Below are positions 5,451-12,224 of a DNA stretch of 19,793 bases, piece by piece. A model generated the notes under the pieces. It was given only the letters and a program-made list of their open reading frames with translations. It did not search any database and was not told the DNA's origin. Each line of letters starts with the position of its first letter. The first letter of the stretch is position 1. The position numbers and the translations under genes are program-made. Source of the DNA: UBA8515 sp036170795 (GTDB lineage Bacteria > Patescibacteriota > Minisyncoccia > Phycocordibacterales > UBA9973); NCBI GenBank assembly GCA_036170795.1, contig JAVHPX010000014.1:1-19793 (forward strand), given 5' to 3'.

Positions 5451-7403
5451 TTACAATAAATCTTCTGGATCTACATTAATAGAAAATGATGGTGGAAGAT
5501 GAAAGAGATTTTCATATAGGGTAGAATTTGAAGAATTTTTTTCTTTTGTTGGAAGTGGCCATAATTCTGGATCAACACGTATAACAGTATTTGTAATATA
5601 GTTACCTTTAATTTTACCAATGAAAGCTGAAAATATTTGTGGATCGTATATACCTAAAGTATGATCAAGGTAAGATCTTGCTTTTTCTGTTTCTTTAGCT
5701 GTACCAATGAATGTAATTTTGATTAATCTTTTGAAAGGAGGATAGCCGAATGCTTTTCGTTCAAGAAGATCTTCACGGTAAAGTGGTAGAACATTACCAC
5801 TTAATATATGTTGAAGAATTTGATTATCTGGTATTCGAGTTTGAATAATAAGATTACGATCAGTTACATAATGTAATTTCTCAATTATGTGTAGAATTTT
5901 TTGACTAATGTTAAAGCTTGGTATTGAAAGTAATCCATCAAGTGAGATAATAGCACTGTGAGTAACTTGAGTATGTAAGTAAGAGAATACCATTTCTGTG
6001 CCAATCAGTATTGCTCCTGGTGTTTTAATAAATTTTATCATAGCTAGACATGCTTCTTTATCAGTTGATGTCGTTTCTTTATCTATTTGTATAATAGTAG
6101 CTTTTGGAAATAATTTCTCTACTTCTTCATATACTCTATCTGTACCGACACCAAGTGGAACAAGGTTCCAGCTTGTACAATTTGGACAACGTATTTCCGT
6201 TGTTTCTTTTCTTCCACATTTATTACACATAAAGATGCGCTCACTTTTGGTCTGCGTAGGGTTACGTTTTTTAGCACCATATAGTACTACAGGAGTAGAG
6301 CAGGATGGACAAAGAAGAGTATATCCACAATCGTGGCAGACTGTTATACCTGCAAGTCCTTTGCGAACTGAGAATAATAATGCAGACTCATTTTTTGATA
6401 AAGCAAATTCAATCATTTTTTTTGTTGTATCAGACAACACAGTAAATTTCTTAATTCTTTTTTCATCAACTTCTTCTTTCATATCGACGACTAGTTGTCT
6501 TTCGACTTGAGGCAAGCGAAAAAGTGGCGGATGAACTTCACCAAAAGCACCTATTTCATGTTGGTGTAGTGTGTCTGGGCGAAGAAGAGTATCAGCAAAA
6601 ATTAATTTCCAATTCATAATAGAGGAAAGGACTTCAGCGAAACTTCTTATATCTAGGAACGGTTTACCTATTTGTTTGTATGCATCTGAACTTTCGTGTT
6701 CAATTATAAGAGTTTTTATATCATGACGAGGAATGGAGAGAAACACCCCAGTCCCTATAATGAGTATTGGGTGAGATAAGGTGACTACTTCATTATAATA
6801 TTCTTTTAATACCTTAGTTGGCATATCACTATGAAAAGCAAATACATATTGTTCAATACCTTTTGTCAATTCACTTTTATATTGCTCGATATCATAGCGA
6901 GTAGGGACGCAAAGAAAGATAGACTCTTTCTTTGCGAAAGCTTCACGTATAAGTGTACGATACCAACTTATACGGTCAGGTGTAAGTGCTTGAAAAATTA
7001 ATTTTTCCTGTTTTATGTTTTTTGAATTATTTATTGACTCATTTATATTTGGTTTTTTTAGATTAGAAATATTCTTGAGAAGAGTTGATAAAAGCAAAGA
7101 TTTTATGATTGTACCAGTGTTACTAACTACGTAATCCTTCATACGTTCACATGCAATAAAAAATTCTTTTGAAAATGGCGATGGTCCTTTTATTGTAATA
7201 ATTTTTTTAAGTTGATACTTTGCATTCTTTAAATCTGATTTCATTAATCTAGCATCTTCTATATTAATAACAATAGCATCAATTATTTTTGAGCGAATAG
7301 GAATTGTAACCATATATCCAAGAGGAATATCATGCACTGAAAAGTAAGATAGATATTCCTTTTGAAAGCTTTTTTGTATTGGAATAACAGTGACAATATA
7401 CAT
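5451..7403 (-). CDS. priA: PriA-like primosomal protein N' with degenerate helicase motifs
   Basis: 650 residues, against roughly 730 in E. coli PriA. The family is identified by the zinc module, with eight cysteines as CHDC (356-359), CPSC (365-368), CNKC (393-396) and CPNC (406-409), followed by GVGTDRVYEEV (418-428). It is supported by FGYPPFKRL (552-560) and the terminal VDPEDLL (644-650). PriA normally reloads the replicative helicase at stalled forks and unwinds DNA with ATP. Here the Walker A slot (about 138-145) reads QALTPDRI instead of GVTGSGKT. The DEEH box (about 233-237) reads IIEHESS. The SAT-type motif III (about 268-275) reads LIFADTLL. The QxxGRAGR motif VI is absent between about 500 and 520. 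The frame is intact across 650 codons, so this looks like a maintained protein without ATPase, not a pseudogene. It starts six bases after an extended -10. Confidence 0.88.
   Translation of the reverse strand: MYIVTVIPIQKSFQKEYLSYFSVHDIPLGYMVTIPIRSKIIDAIVINIEDARLMKSDLKNAKYQLKKIITIKGPSPFSKEFFIACERMKDYVVSNTGTIIKSLLLSTLLKNISNLKKPNINESINNSKNIKQEKLIFQALTPDRISWYRTLIREAFAKKESIFLCVPTRYDIEQYKSELTKGIEQYVFAFHSDMPTKVLKEYYNEVVTLSHPILIIGTGVFLSIPRHDIKTLIIEHESSDAYKQIGKPFLDIRSFAEVLSSIMNWKLIFADTLLRPDTLHQHEIGAFGEVHPPLFRLPQVERQLVVDMKEEVDEKRIKKFTVLSDTTKKMIEFALSKNESALLFSVRKGLAGITVCHDCGYTLLCPSCSTPVVLYGAKKRNPTQTKSERIFMCNKCGRKETTEIRCPNCTSWNLVPLGVGTDRVYEEVEKLFPKATIIQIDKETTSTDKEACLAMIKFIKTPGAILIGTEMVFSYLHTQVTHSAIISLDGLLSIPSFNISQKILHIIEKLHYVTDRNLIIQTRIPDNQILQHILSGNVLPLYREDLLERKAFGYPPFKRLIKITFIGTAKETEKARSYLDHTLGIYDPQIFSAFIGKIKGNYITNTVIRVDPELWPLPTKEKNSSNSTLYENLFHLPPSFSINVDPEDLL
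6908..6936. repeat. Perfect 12-bp hairpin inside priA
   Basis: CGCAAAGAAAGA (6908-6919) and TCTTTCTTTGCG (6925-6936) are exact inverted repeats around a 5-base loop. It lies in codons about 156-166, just after the former Walker A site. The protein shows no obvious extra length here, so this is not clearly an insertion. Confidence 0.75.
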
Positions 7404-7409
7404 AACTTA

Positions 7410-7418
7410 ATCCTAGCA
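7410..7418 (-). promoter_or_regulatory. Extended -10 promoter of priA
   Basis: On the minus strand: TG (7418-7417), C, TAGGAT (7415-7410), then exactly six bases before the ATG at 7403. The predicted start of transcription is the A of the ATG. It faces the mreB promoter across an 84-base divergent spacer. Confidence 0.55.
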
Positions 7419-7468
7419 CATGTCTTGTATTTCAAACATATGCCTGCTATTTAATTTATTAATTTTTA

Positions 7469-7477
7469 TGCTATAGT
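7469..7477 (+). promoter_or_regulatory. Extended -10 promoter of mreB
   Basis: TG (7469-7470), C, TATAGT (7472-7477), with ten bases to the ATG at 7488. The predicted leader is only a few bases. No -35 is evident. Confidence 0.55.
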
Positions 7478-7487
7478 AATCTTGTAT

Positions 7488-8501
7488 ATGGCAATTTTTT
7501 CTAAAAAATTAGGAATCGATCTTGGGACCGCAAATACTCTTGTGTATCTTCCTGGTAAAGGGATTGTTCTTAATGAACCTTCTGTCGTAGCAGTATCAGA
7601 ACAAGATAATACAATATTAGCTATTGGAATTGAAGCCAAAGAGATGATTGGCAAAACCCCTGAAAATATTATTGTTTATCGTCCAATGAAAGATGGTGTG
7701 ATTGCAGATTATAGAGTGACAGAAGCAATGCTTCGTTATTTTATAACTAAAGCACTTGGTAAATATAATTTATTTAAACCCGATATAATGATATCCGTAC
7801 CCGCTGGTATCACTTCTACTGAGCGTCGTGCTGTAGTTGAAGCAGCTGTTCGTGCGGGGGCTAAAAATGCTTATGTTGTAAAAGAGCCTATTCTTGCTGC
7901 TATTGGTGCTGGTATTCCTATTCATGAATCAAAAGGTCATATGATTATGGATATTGGTGGTGGTACGACTGATATAGCTATGATTTCACTAGGAGGAATT
8001 GTAGCTTCGACGTCAGTTAAATGTGCTGGAGATAAAATTGATCAAGCGATTGCTGATTATATTAAAAAAACTTTTAATCTTGCTATTGGAGATAAAACAG
8101 CAGAAGCAATAAAAATAAAAATTGGAGCCGCTATACCCCTTGAAGAAGAATTAATTATTACTATTAAGGGGCGAGATTTTATACAAGGTCTTCCTCGAAC
8201 AGCACAAATATCTACCAATGAAATCGTTAGAGCAATTGATAAAGAATTAAGAACAATGATAAATGCAATTAAAGATGTTCTTTCTCTTACTCCACCAGAA
8301 TTAGCCTCAGATATTATAGATGATGGTATAATCATGACAGGTGGATCATCACAGTTGCGTAATCTTTCAGACCTTATCTATCGTCGTACGGGGGTTAAAG
8401 CTCATGTTGCTGATGAACCTCTTTTATGTGTAGCTAAGGGTACAGGTGAAGCTCTTAATCATTTAAAAATATATAAGAAAACTATTATTAGTAAAAAATA
8501 A
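7488..8501 (+). CDS. mreB: Rod-shape actin MreB
   Basis: A 337-residue bacterial actin that organises lateral cell-wall synthesis under the membrane. Phosphate-1 GIDLGTANT (9-17), the DGVIADY segment, phosphate-2 MDIGGGTTD and the adenosine motif IIMTGGSSQL are all intact, and length is normal for the family. A TTG six bases upstream could extend it by two residues, but the ATG gives the usual short N terminus. Its stop codon shares its last A with the next gene's ATG (TAATG). The two products are therefore probably translated together, which ties the downstream protein to cell shape or the wall. No mreC, mreD or rodA is present in this window. Confidence 0.97.
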   Translation: MAIFSKKLGIDLGTANTLVYLPGKGIVLNEPSVVAVSEQDNTILAIGIEAKEMIGKTPENIIVYRPMKDGVIADYRVTEAMLRYFITKALGKYNLFKPDIMISVPAGITSTERRAVVEAAVRAGAKNAYVVKEPILAAIGAGIPIHESKGHMIMDIGGGTTDIAMISLGGIVASTSVKCAGDKIDQAIADYIKKTFNLAIGDKTAEAIKIKIGAAIPLEEELIITIKGRDFIQGLPRTAQISTNEIVRAIDKELRTMINAIKDVLSLTPPELASDIIDDGIIMTGGSSQLRNLSDLIYRRTGVKAHVADEPLLCVAKGTGEALNHLKIYKKTIISKK

Positions 8502-9625
8502 TGAAGAAAAATATTAAAAATATAACACGAAAAGTTTTCTGTGTCTTATTATATGGATTTGCTATTATTGGATTTATATTTGCTAGTGTTTATGTTCTGA
8601 TGCATTTTCATTTAACTGATGTTAAGGGAAGTATTGATTCTCGTAATGCATATTTTAATGCTAATACATTGCATAAGAAATTTATCTACACACCTAAAAT
8701 AATTAATACGACAGCTTATGCCAAATCATCTAGGTTGGATTCCTTTACAGCTTGTCAAATTATGACTATTTCATCTATTTTACCAGATAATGGAAAAATG
8801 ATTCTTGATGCATATGTATATACAAAATCATCAATTATTGCAGAGAAAATGGTTAAAGCTGTTTTATTAGTAACACAATCTAATACATTTTTACAAGATA
8901 AAATTAAAAAATGTGATACATTTTCTGATAATTTTGTTAATAATTTAATTACACCTTCTAATCAAAATATTTTTGACTGGATTTCATCTTCTGAATGGCA
9001 GACATTGCGTGATGGTCTTATAAAAGATAAAGATGTCATAAAGCAGGTAAGTCGTGATAGTGGCGTACCAGAAAGAATTATTATTTCTAGTATGATTTCA
9101 GAGCAATTTCGTTTTTTTACATCAAATCGTGAATCATTTAAACAATATTTTGAGCCACTTAAAATTTTAGGTAATGGTACAAAATTTTCATATGGAGTAG
9201 CTGGTGTAAAAATTGAGACTGCTAAAGAAATAGAACAAAACCTTAAAGATGTAAATAATAAATTTTATTTAGGTTCAAATTATGAACATATTTTTGATTA
9301 TAAAACAGAAGATACAGACACAGAAAGACTTGCTAGGCTTACTGATAATAAAAATCATTACTATTCATATTTATATACAGCTATTTTCTTAAAAGAAATA
9401 ATACATCAATGGGATCAAGCTGGTTATAATATAGGAGATAGACCAGAAGTATTAGCAACACTTTTTAATATTGGATTTGTTAAATCAGTTCCAAAAGAAA
9501 ATCCTGAAGTTGGAGGTTCTAATATTGTGATTAACGATCGTACTTATACATTTGGTGGTCTTGCGTATGAATTTTATTATTCAGGAGAGATTTCAGATAT
9601 ATTTCCATTTGATGTTGTACAATAG
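8501..9625 (+). CDS. Membrane-anchored lysozyme-like protein (DUF1402-like), putative wall hydrolase
   Basis: A 374-residue protein with one N-terminal membrane helix (about 12-35) after a basic start, so the bulk should lie outside the membrane. The C-terminal half looks like a lysozyme or soluble transglycosylase fold: SGVPERIIISSMISEQF (187-203, with E201 as candidate catalytic acid), YGVAGVKIETA (231-241), and AGYNIGDRPEVLATLFNIG (307-325), resembling the YN-G motif of lytic transglycosylases. I recall this layout from DUF1402 proteins but cannot verify it. The middle part (about 60-170) is not recognised. The gene overlaps mreB by one base, which suggests a role in wall elongation. Activity on peptidoglycan is an inference. 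Confidence 0.65.
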   Translation: MKKNIKNITRKVFCVLLYGFAIIGFIFASVYVLMHFHLTDVKGSIDSRNAYFNANTLHKKFIYTPKIINTTAYAKSSRLDSFTACQIMTISSILPDNGKMILDAYVYTKSSIIAEKMVKAVLLVTQSNTFLQDKIKKCDTFSDNFVNNLITPSNQNIFDWISSSEWQTLRDGLIKDKDVIKQVSRDSGVPERIIISSMISEQFRFFTSNRESFKQYFEPLKILGNGTKFSYGVAGVKIETAKEIEQNLKDVNNKFYLGSNYEHIFDYKTEDTDTERLARLTDNKNHYYSYLYTAIFLKEIIHQWDQAGYNIGDRPEVLATLFNIGFVKSVPKENPEVGGSNIVINDRTYTFGGLAYEFYYSGEISDIFPFDVVQ

Positions 9626-9666
9626 GTAATGTAATTTCTTTCGATAAGACTTTTCTAGTGAAGAAA

Positions 9667-9675
9667 TGATATATA
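9667..9675 (+). promoter_or_regulatory. Extended -10 promoter of the delta'-like gene
   Basis: TG (9667-9668), A, TATATA (9670-9675), then six bases to the ATG at 9682. A perfect TATAAT overlaps at 9672-9677. Either use implies a leaderless or near-leaderless mRNA. Confidence 0.5.
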
Positions 9676-9681
9676 ATAAAT

Positions 9682-10374
9682 ATGTTTAAAAATTTATTTC
9701 CAGAAAATTTATACCACAGTTATATAGTGGAAGGTGATCCTGAGACTACTATATTTCTATTACGAGATTTTTTAGAGGAAAAAGAAGAAATAGAACCACA
9801 TAGTAATGATATGTTGTGCCAGATTTATGATTCATTCACTATTAATGATGCTAGAGAGATAAAGGAATGGCATGGCAAGTGTGCTATTACTAAGAATAAA
9901 AGAATATGTATAATTGCAGCAAAATTTATTAATAATGAAGCGGAGCAATCTCTTTTAAAGATTATTGAGGAGCCTCATACTAATACACATTTTTTTATTA
10001 TTGTTTCTGATGCATCACTTTTACTTGATACAATTTTATCTCGAACTCATATTGTAAAAATAAAACAAAATAAAGTTTCGATATTTAAAGATCAAGCATT
10101 TGCATTTGTTTCTTCGTTGCCAGTGGATAGACTTAAAATAATAACTCAAATTATAGAAGATAATAAAAATAATGGAACAAGTGGTGTTTTACGTTTTCAG
10201 GCTACAGAGTTTATAAATGAAATTGAAACATATATATATAAAAAATTTAAAAAAAATAAAAATGATTTACATACTCAGTTTGTATTATCTGAATTACAAA
10301 AAAGTCGTATGTATGTAAGTATTCCAGGTGCATCAGTCAAAATGACTTTAGAACATATTGCACTTGTGCTATAA
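9682..10374 (+). CDS. holB: DNA polymerase III delta'-like clamp-loader subunit
   Basis: 230 residues, short for delta' (about 330 in E. coli). The AAA+ core is visible from residue 10: HSYIVEGDPE, where the P-loop would be but without GxxGxGKT, as is normal for delta'. INDAREIKEWHGKC resembles the segment IDQVREL found in this family. AEQSLLKIIEEPHTNTHFFI (87-106) carries the hallmark LKxxEEP, and TILSRTHIV (117-125) corresponds to the SRC arginine-finger motif with Thr for Cys. The collar domain seems reduced. The protein would help load the sliding clamp with the DnaX and delta subunits, which are not in this window. Its stop codon overlaps the frr promoter. Confidence 0.82.
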   Translation: MFKNLFPENLYHSYIVEGDPETTIFLLRDFLEEKEEIEPHSNDMLCQIYDSFTINDAREIKEWHGKCAITKNKRICIIAAKFINNEAEQSLLKIIEEPHTNTHFFIIVSDASLLLDTILSRTHIVKIKQNKVSIFKDQAFAFVSSLPVDRLKIITQIIEDNKNNGTSGVLRFQATEFINEIETYIYKKFKKNKNDLHTQFVLSELQKSRMYVSIPGASVKMTLEHIALVL

Positions 10375-10375
10375 T
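10367..10375 (+). promoter_or_regulatory. Extended -10 promoter of frr
   Basis: TG (10367-10368), C and a consensus TATAAT (10370-10375) overlap the end of the delta'-like gene. The ATG is nine bases further on, which predicts a leader of two or three bases. Confidence 0.55.
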
Positions 10376-10384
10376 AAAATATCT

Positions 10385-10918
10385 ATGAGTTATAATACAA
10401 CAAATTTTAAAATAAAATTAAAAAAAATTGAAGAATGGCTTAAAGGTGAGTATGCTTCTATTCGGACTGGTAAAGCAACCCCTATGATATTAGATAGTAT
10501 TATGGTTGATAGTTATGGGAATCGTATGCCGATTAAAAATGTAGCAGGAATAACTATTGAAGATTCGAAAACTCTTCGTATTGCCCCGTGGGACAAGAAT
10601 CAAATTAAAGATATTGAAAATGCAATAAGAATTGCAAATCTTGGTCTTTCTGTTATGTCTGATAGTGATGGCGTCCGTGTTATATTTCCAATGCTTACAA
10701 CTGAAAATCGTTTAAATCTTGTGAAAATTTTAAAAGAAAAACTTGAAAATGGACGTATTAATGTACGCAAAGAACGTAGTGAAGAGATTGATATTTTACC
10801 TCTTTTACCTGAAGATGAAATGAAAAGAGCTCGTGAAGATATACAGAAATGTATCGATGATGTCAATAAAAATCTTGAAGATATTTTTATAAAGAAAGAA
10901 ATAGAAATAATGAATTAA
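10385..10918 (+). CDS. frr: Ribosome recycling factor
   Basis: 177 residues, a normal length for RRF, which splits post-termination ribosomes together with EF-G. Landmarks are SIRTGKATPMILD near the N terminus (the usual RTGRASP..LD), the hinge and domain II segment with PWDK, and the C-terminal helix with ERSEEIDILP and MKRAREDIQ. The frame is open nine codons further upstream, but the start at 10385 gives the standard N terminus and follows the promoter closely. rseP begins four bases after its stop. In many bacteria frr is followed by uppS, cdsA and dxr before rseP. Here those three are absent. Confidence 0.97.
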   Translation: MSYNTTNFKIKLKKIEEWLKGEYASIRTGKATPMILDSIMVDSYGNRMPIKNVAGITIEDSKTLRIAPWDKNQIKDIENAIRIANLGLSVMSDSDGVRVIFPMLTTENRLNLVKILKEKLENGRINVRKERSEEIDILPLLPEDEMKRAREDIQKCIDDVNKNLEDIFIKKEIEIMN

Positions 10919-10922
10919 TATA

Positions 10923-12017
10923 ATGAATATAATAATTTTTATAGTAATATTACTTGTTCTTGTTGTTTCCCATGAATTTGGGCATTTTATTGTTGCCAAA
11001 AAATCTGGTATTAGAGTTGATGAATTTTCTTTTGGTTTTCCACCAAAACTTTTTGGGAAAAAAATTGGAGAGACAACTTATAATTTTAATGCTCTTCCAC
11101 TTGGTGGATATGTGAAAATATTTGGAGAAAATCCAGATGAAGAATCTCTTTATGGTTCTGATAGTAAACGTAGTTTTGTAAATAAACCATGGTATATTCA
11201 AGCAGTAGTATTATTAGCAGGAGTTTCTATGAATTTTTTAGTAGCATGGTTGTTGCTTTCTGTTGGATTTATGTCAGGTCTTCCAACTTCTGTTGGTTCT
11301 GCCCCTATTGGTTCTACAATAGAAAATCAAGCTCTTACTATCACTAGTGTCGTTTCAAAATCTCCTGCAGAAAAATCTGGTCTTAAGGTAGGAGATAGAG
11401 TTTTTAATCTAAAAGCAAAAGAAGATACGATAGATACCACATCAACTGAAAGTATTCAATCTTTTGTAAAAAAGCATAATGGAGAAGACATTCAAGTATC
11501 ATTTAAAAGAGGGAAGATTGCACAACAGACAATTGTGACACCAGAATTAAATAAAAAAACAAATACTCCTATGATTGGAATTAACATGGATATTATTGGC
11601 ACACTTAAACTACCTGTTCATAGGGCAGTCTGGGAAGGATTGAAACTCTCTTGGAATCTTGTTGTTGCTACTGTGCATGGATTCTATACTCTTATACATG
11701 ATGGATTAACTGGTCATGGAAATTTATCAGCTGTGACTGGTCCTATAGGAATAGTTGGAGTTGTTGGTGATGCAGCAAAATTTGGATTTATTTATTTACT
11801 ATCATTTACTGCTCTTATATCAATTAATCTAGCTGTAATAAATTTAATACCATTTCCAGCGCTTGATGGAGGTAGATTGTTTTTTCTTCTTATAGAGAAA
11901 ATAAAAGGTTCACGTATCCCGCCGAAAGTCGCTAATACAGCAAATATAATAGGTTTCGGACTTCTGATGCTTTTGATGGTCATCATTACGTATCACGACA
12001 TTGTAAAATTACTCTAA
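10923..12017 (+). CDS. rseP: Site-2 intramembrane zinc metalloprotease RseP family
   Basis: A 364-residue M50 protease, which cuts membrane-embedded regulators or leftover signal peptides. The first helix carries the zinc motif HEFGH (17-21). A second conserved membrane segment with AGVSMNF lies at 99-105, and a single PDZ domain at roughly 137-205 (SPAEKSGLKVGDRV is its binding loop). The final helices carry NLIPFPALDGGRL (307-319) with the third zinc ligand D315. One PDZ domain rather than two resembles the short gram-positive type. It is four bases from frr and surely cotranscribed. A TATAAT overlaps its start codon but cannot act as its promoter. The anti-sigma or other substrate is not visible. 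Confidence 0.95.
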   Translation: MNIIIFIVILLVLVVSHEFGHFIVAKKSGIRVDEFSFGFPPKLFGKKIGETTYNFNALPLGGYVKIFGENPDEESLYGSDSKRSFVNKPWYIQAVVLLAGVSMNFLVAWLLLSVGFMSGLPTSVGSAPIGSTIENQALTITSVVSKSPAEKSGLKVGDRVFNLKAKEDTIDTTSTESIQSFVKKHNGEDIQVSFKRGKIAQQTIVTPELNKKTNTPMIGINMDIIGTLKLPVHRAVWEGLKLSWNLVVATVHGFYTLIHDGLTGHGNLSAVTGPIGIVGVVGDAAKFGFIYLLSFTALISINLAVINLIPFPALDGGRLFFLLIEKIKGSRIPPKVANTANIIGFGLLMLLMVIITYHDIVKLL

Positions 12018-12060
12018 TATTTTAACTAAATATAACAAAATATTTTACAGATTAGAGTTT
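12011..12060 (+). repeat. Long inverted repeat at the rseP stop codon
   Basis: ACTCTAAT (12011-12018) and ATTAGAGT (12051-12058) are exact inverted repeats. AATATTTT (12016-12023) and AAAATATT (12037-12044) offer an alternative inner pairing. A short T run follows. It may trim or slow transcription ahead of the stronger terminator at 12109. Confidence 0.4.
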
Positions 12061-12108
12061 TGGCTTTTGCTAAATCGATTTCTCAATAAAAAAAATAGAA
12101 AAATAATT

Positions 12109-12139
12109 AAATGCGCTGTTGTAATGACAGTGCATTTTT
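12109..12139 (+). terminator. Intrinsic terminator downstream of rseP
   Basis: AAATGCGCTGT (12109-12119) pairs with ACAGTGCATTT (12127-12137) over 11 positions with one G-T wobble, around a 7-base loop. The right arm runs into TTTTT. It separates the frr-rseP transcript from typA. Confidence 0.8.
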
Positions 12140-12162
12140 ATATATACATTTTATAAAATCCA

Positions 12163-12171
12163 TGATATAGT
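12163..12171 (+). promoter_or_regulatory. Extended -10 promoter of typA
   Basis: TG (12163-12164), A, TATAGT (12166-12171). Transcription should start near 12178, giving a leader of almost 50 bases, long for this window. No clear -35 is present. Confidence 0.55.
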
Positions 12172-12182
12172 GTACATACATT

Positions 12183-12204
12183 CGCCCGAAGGCGTTTTTA
12201 TTTT
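12183..12204 (+). promoter_or_regulatory. typA leader hairpin with T run, possible attenuator
   Basis: CGCC-CGAA-GGCG (12183-12194) is an all-GC 4-bp tetraloop hairpin followed by TTTTTATTTT. It lies within a few bases of the predicted transcript start, so it is part of the typA leader, not a terminator for rseP. It could be a weak attenuator or a 5' stability element. Confidence 0.4.
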
Positions 12205-12224
12205 AACTAAATCAAACCATATTT

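Noticed and set aside
9634..9667. ATTTCTT/AAGAAAT inverted repeat between the lysozyme-like and delta'-like genes as a terminator
   Set aside because: The stem is seven mostly A-T pairs with a 20-base loop and no T run, too weak to call.
10919..10924. TATAAT as promoter for rseP
   Set aside because: It overlaps the rseP start codon, so transcription would begin within the gene. Cotranscription with frr, four bases away, is simpler.
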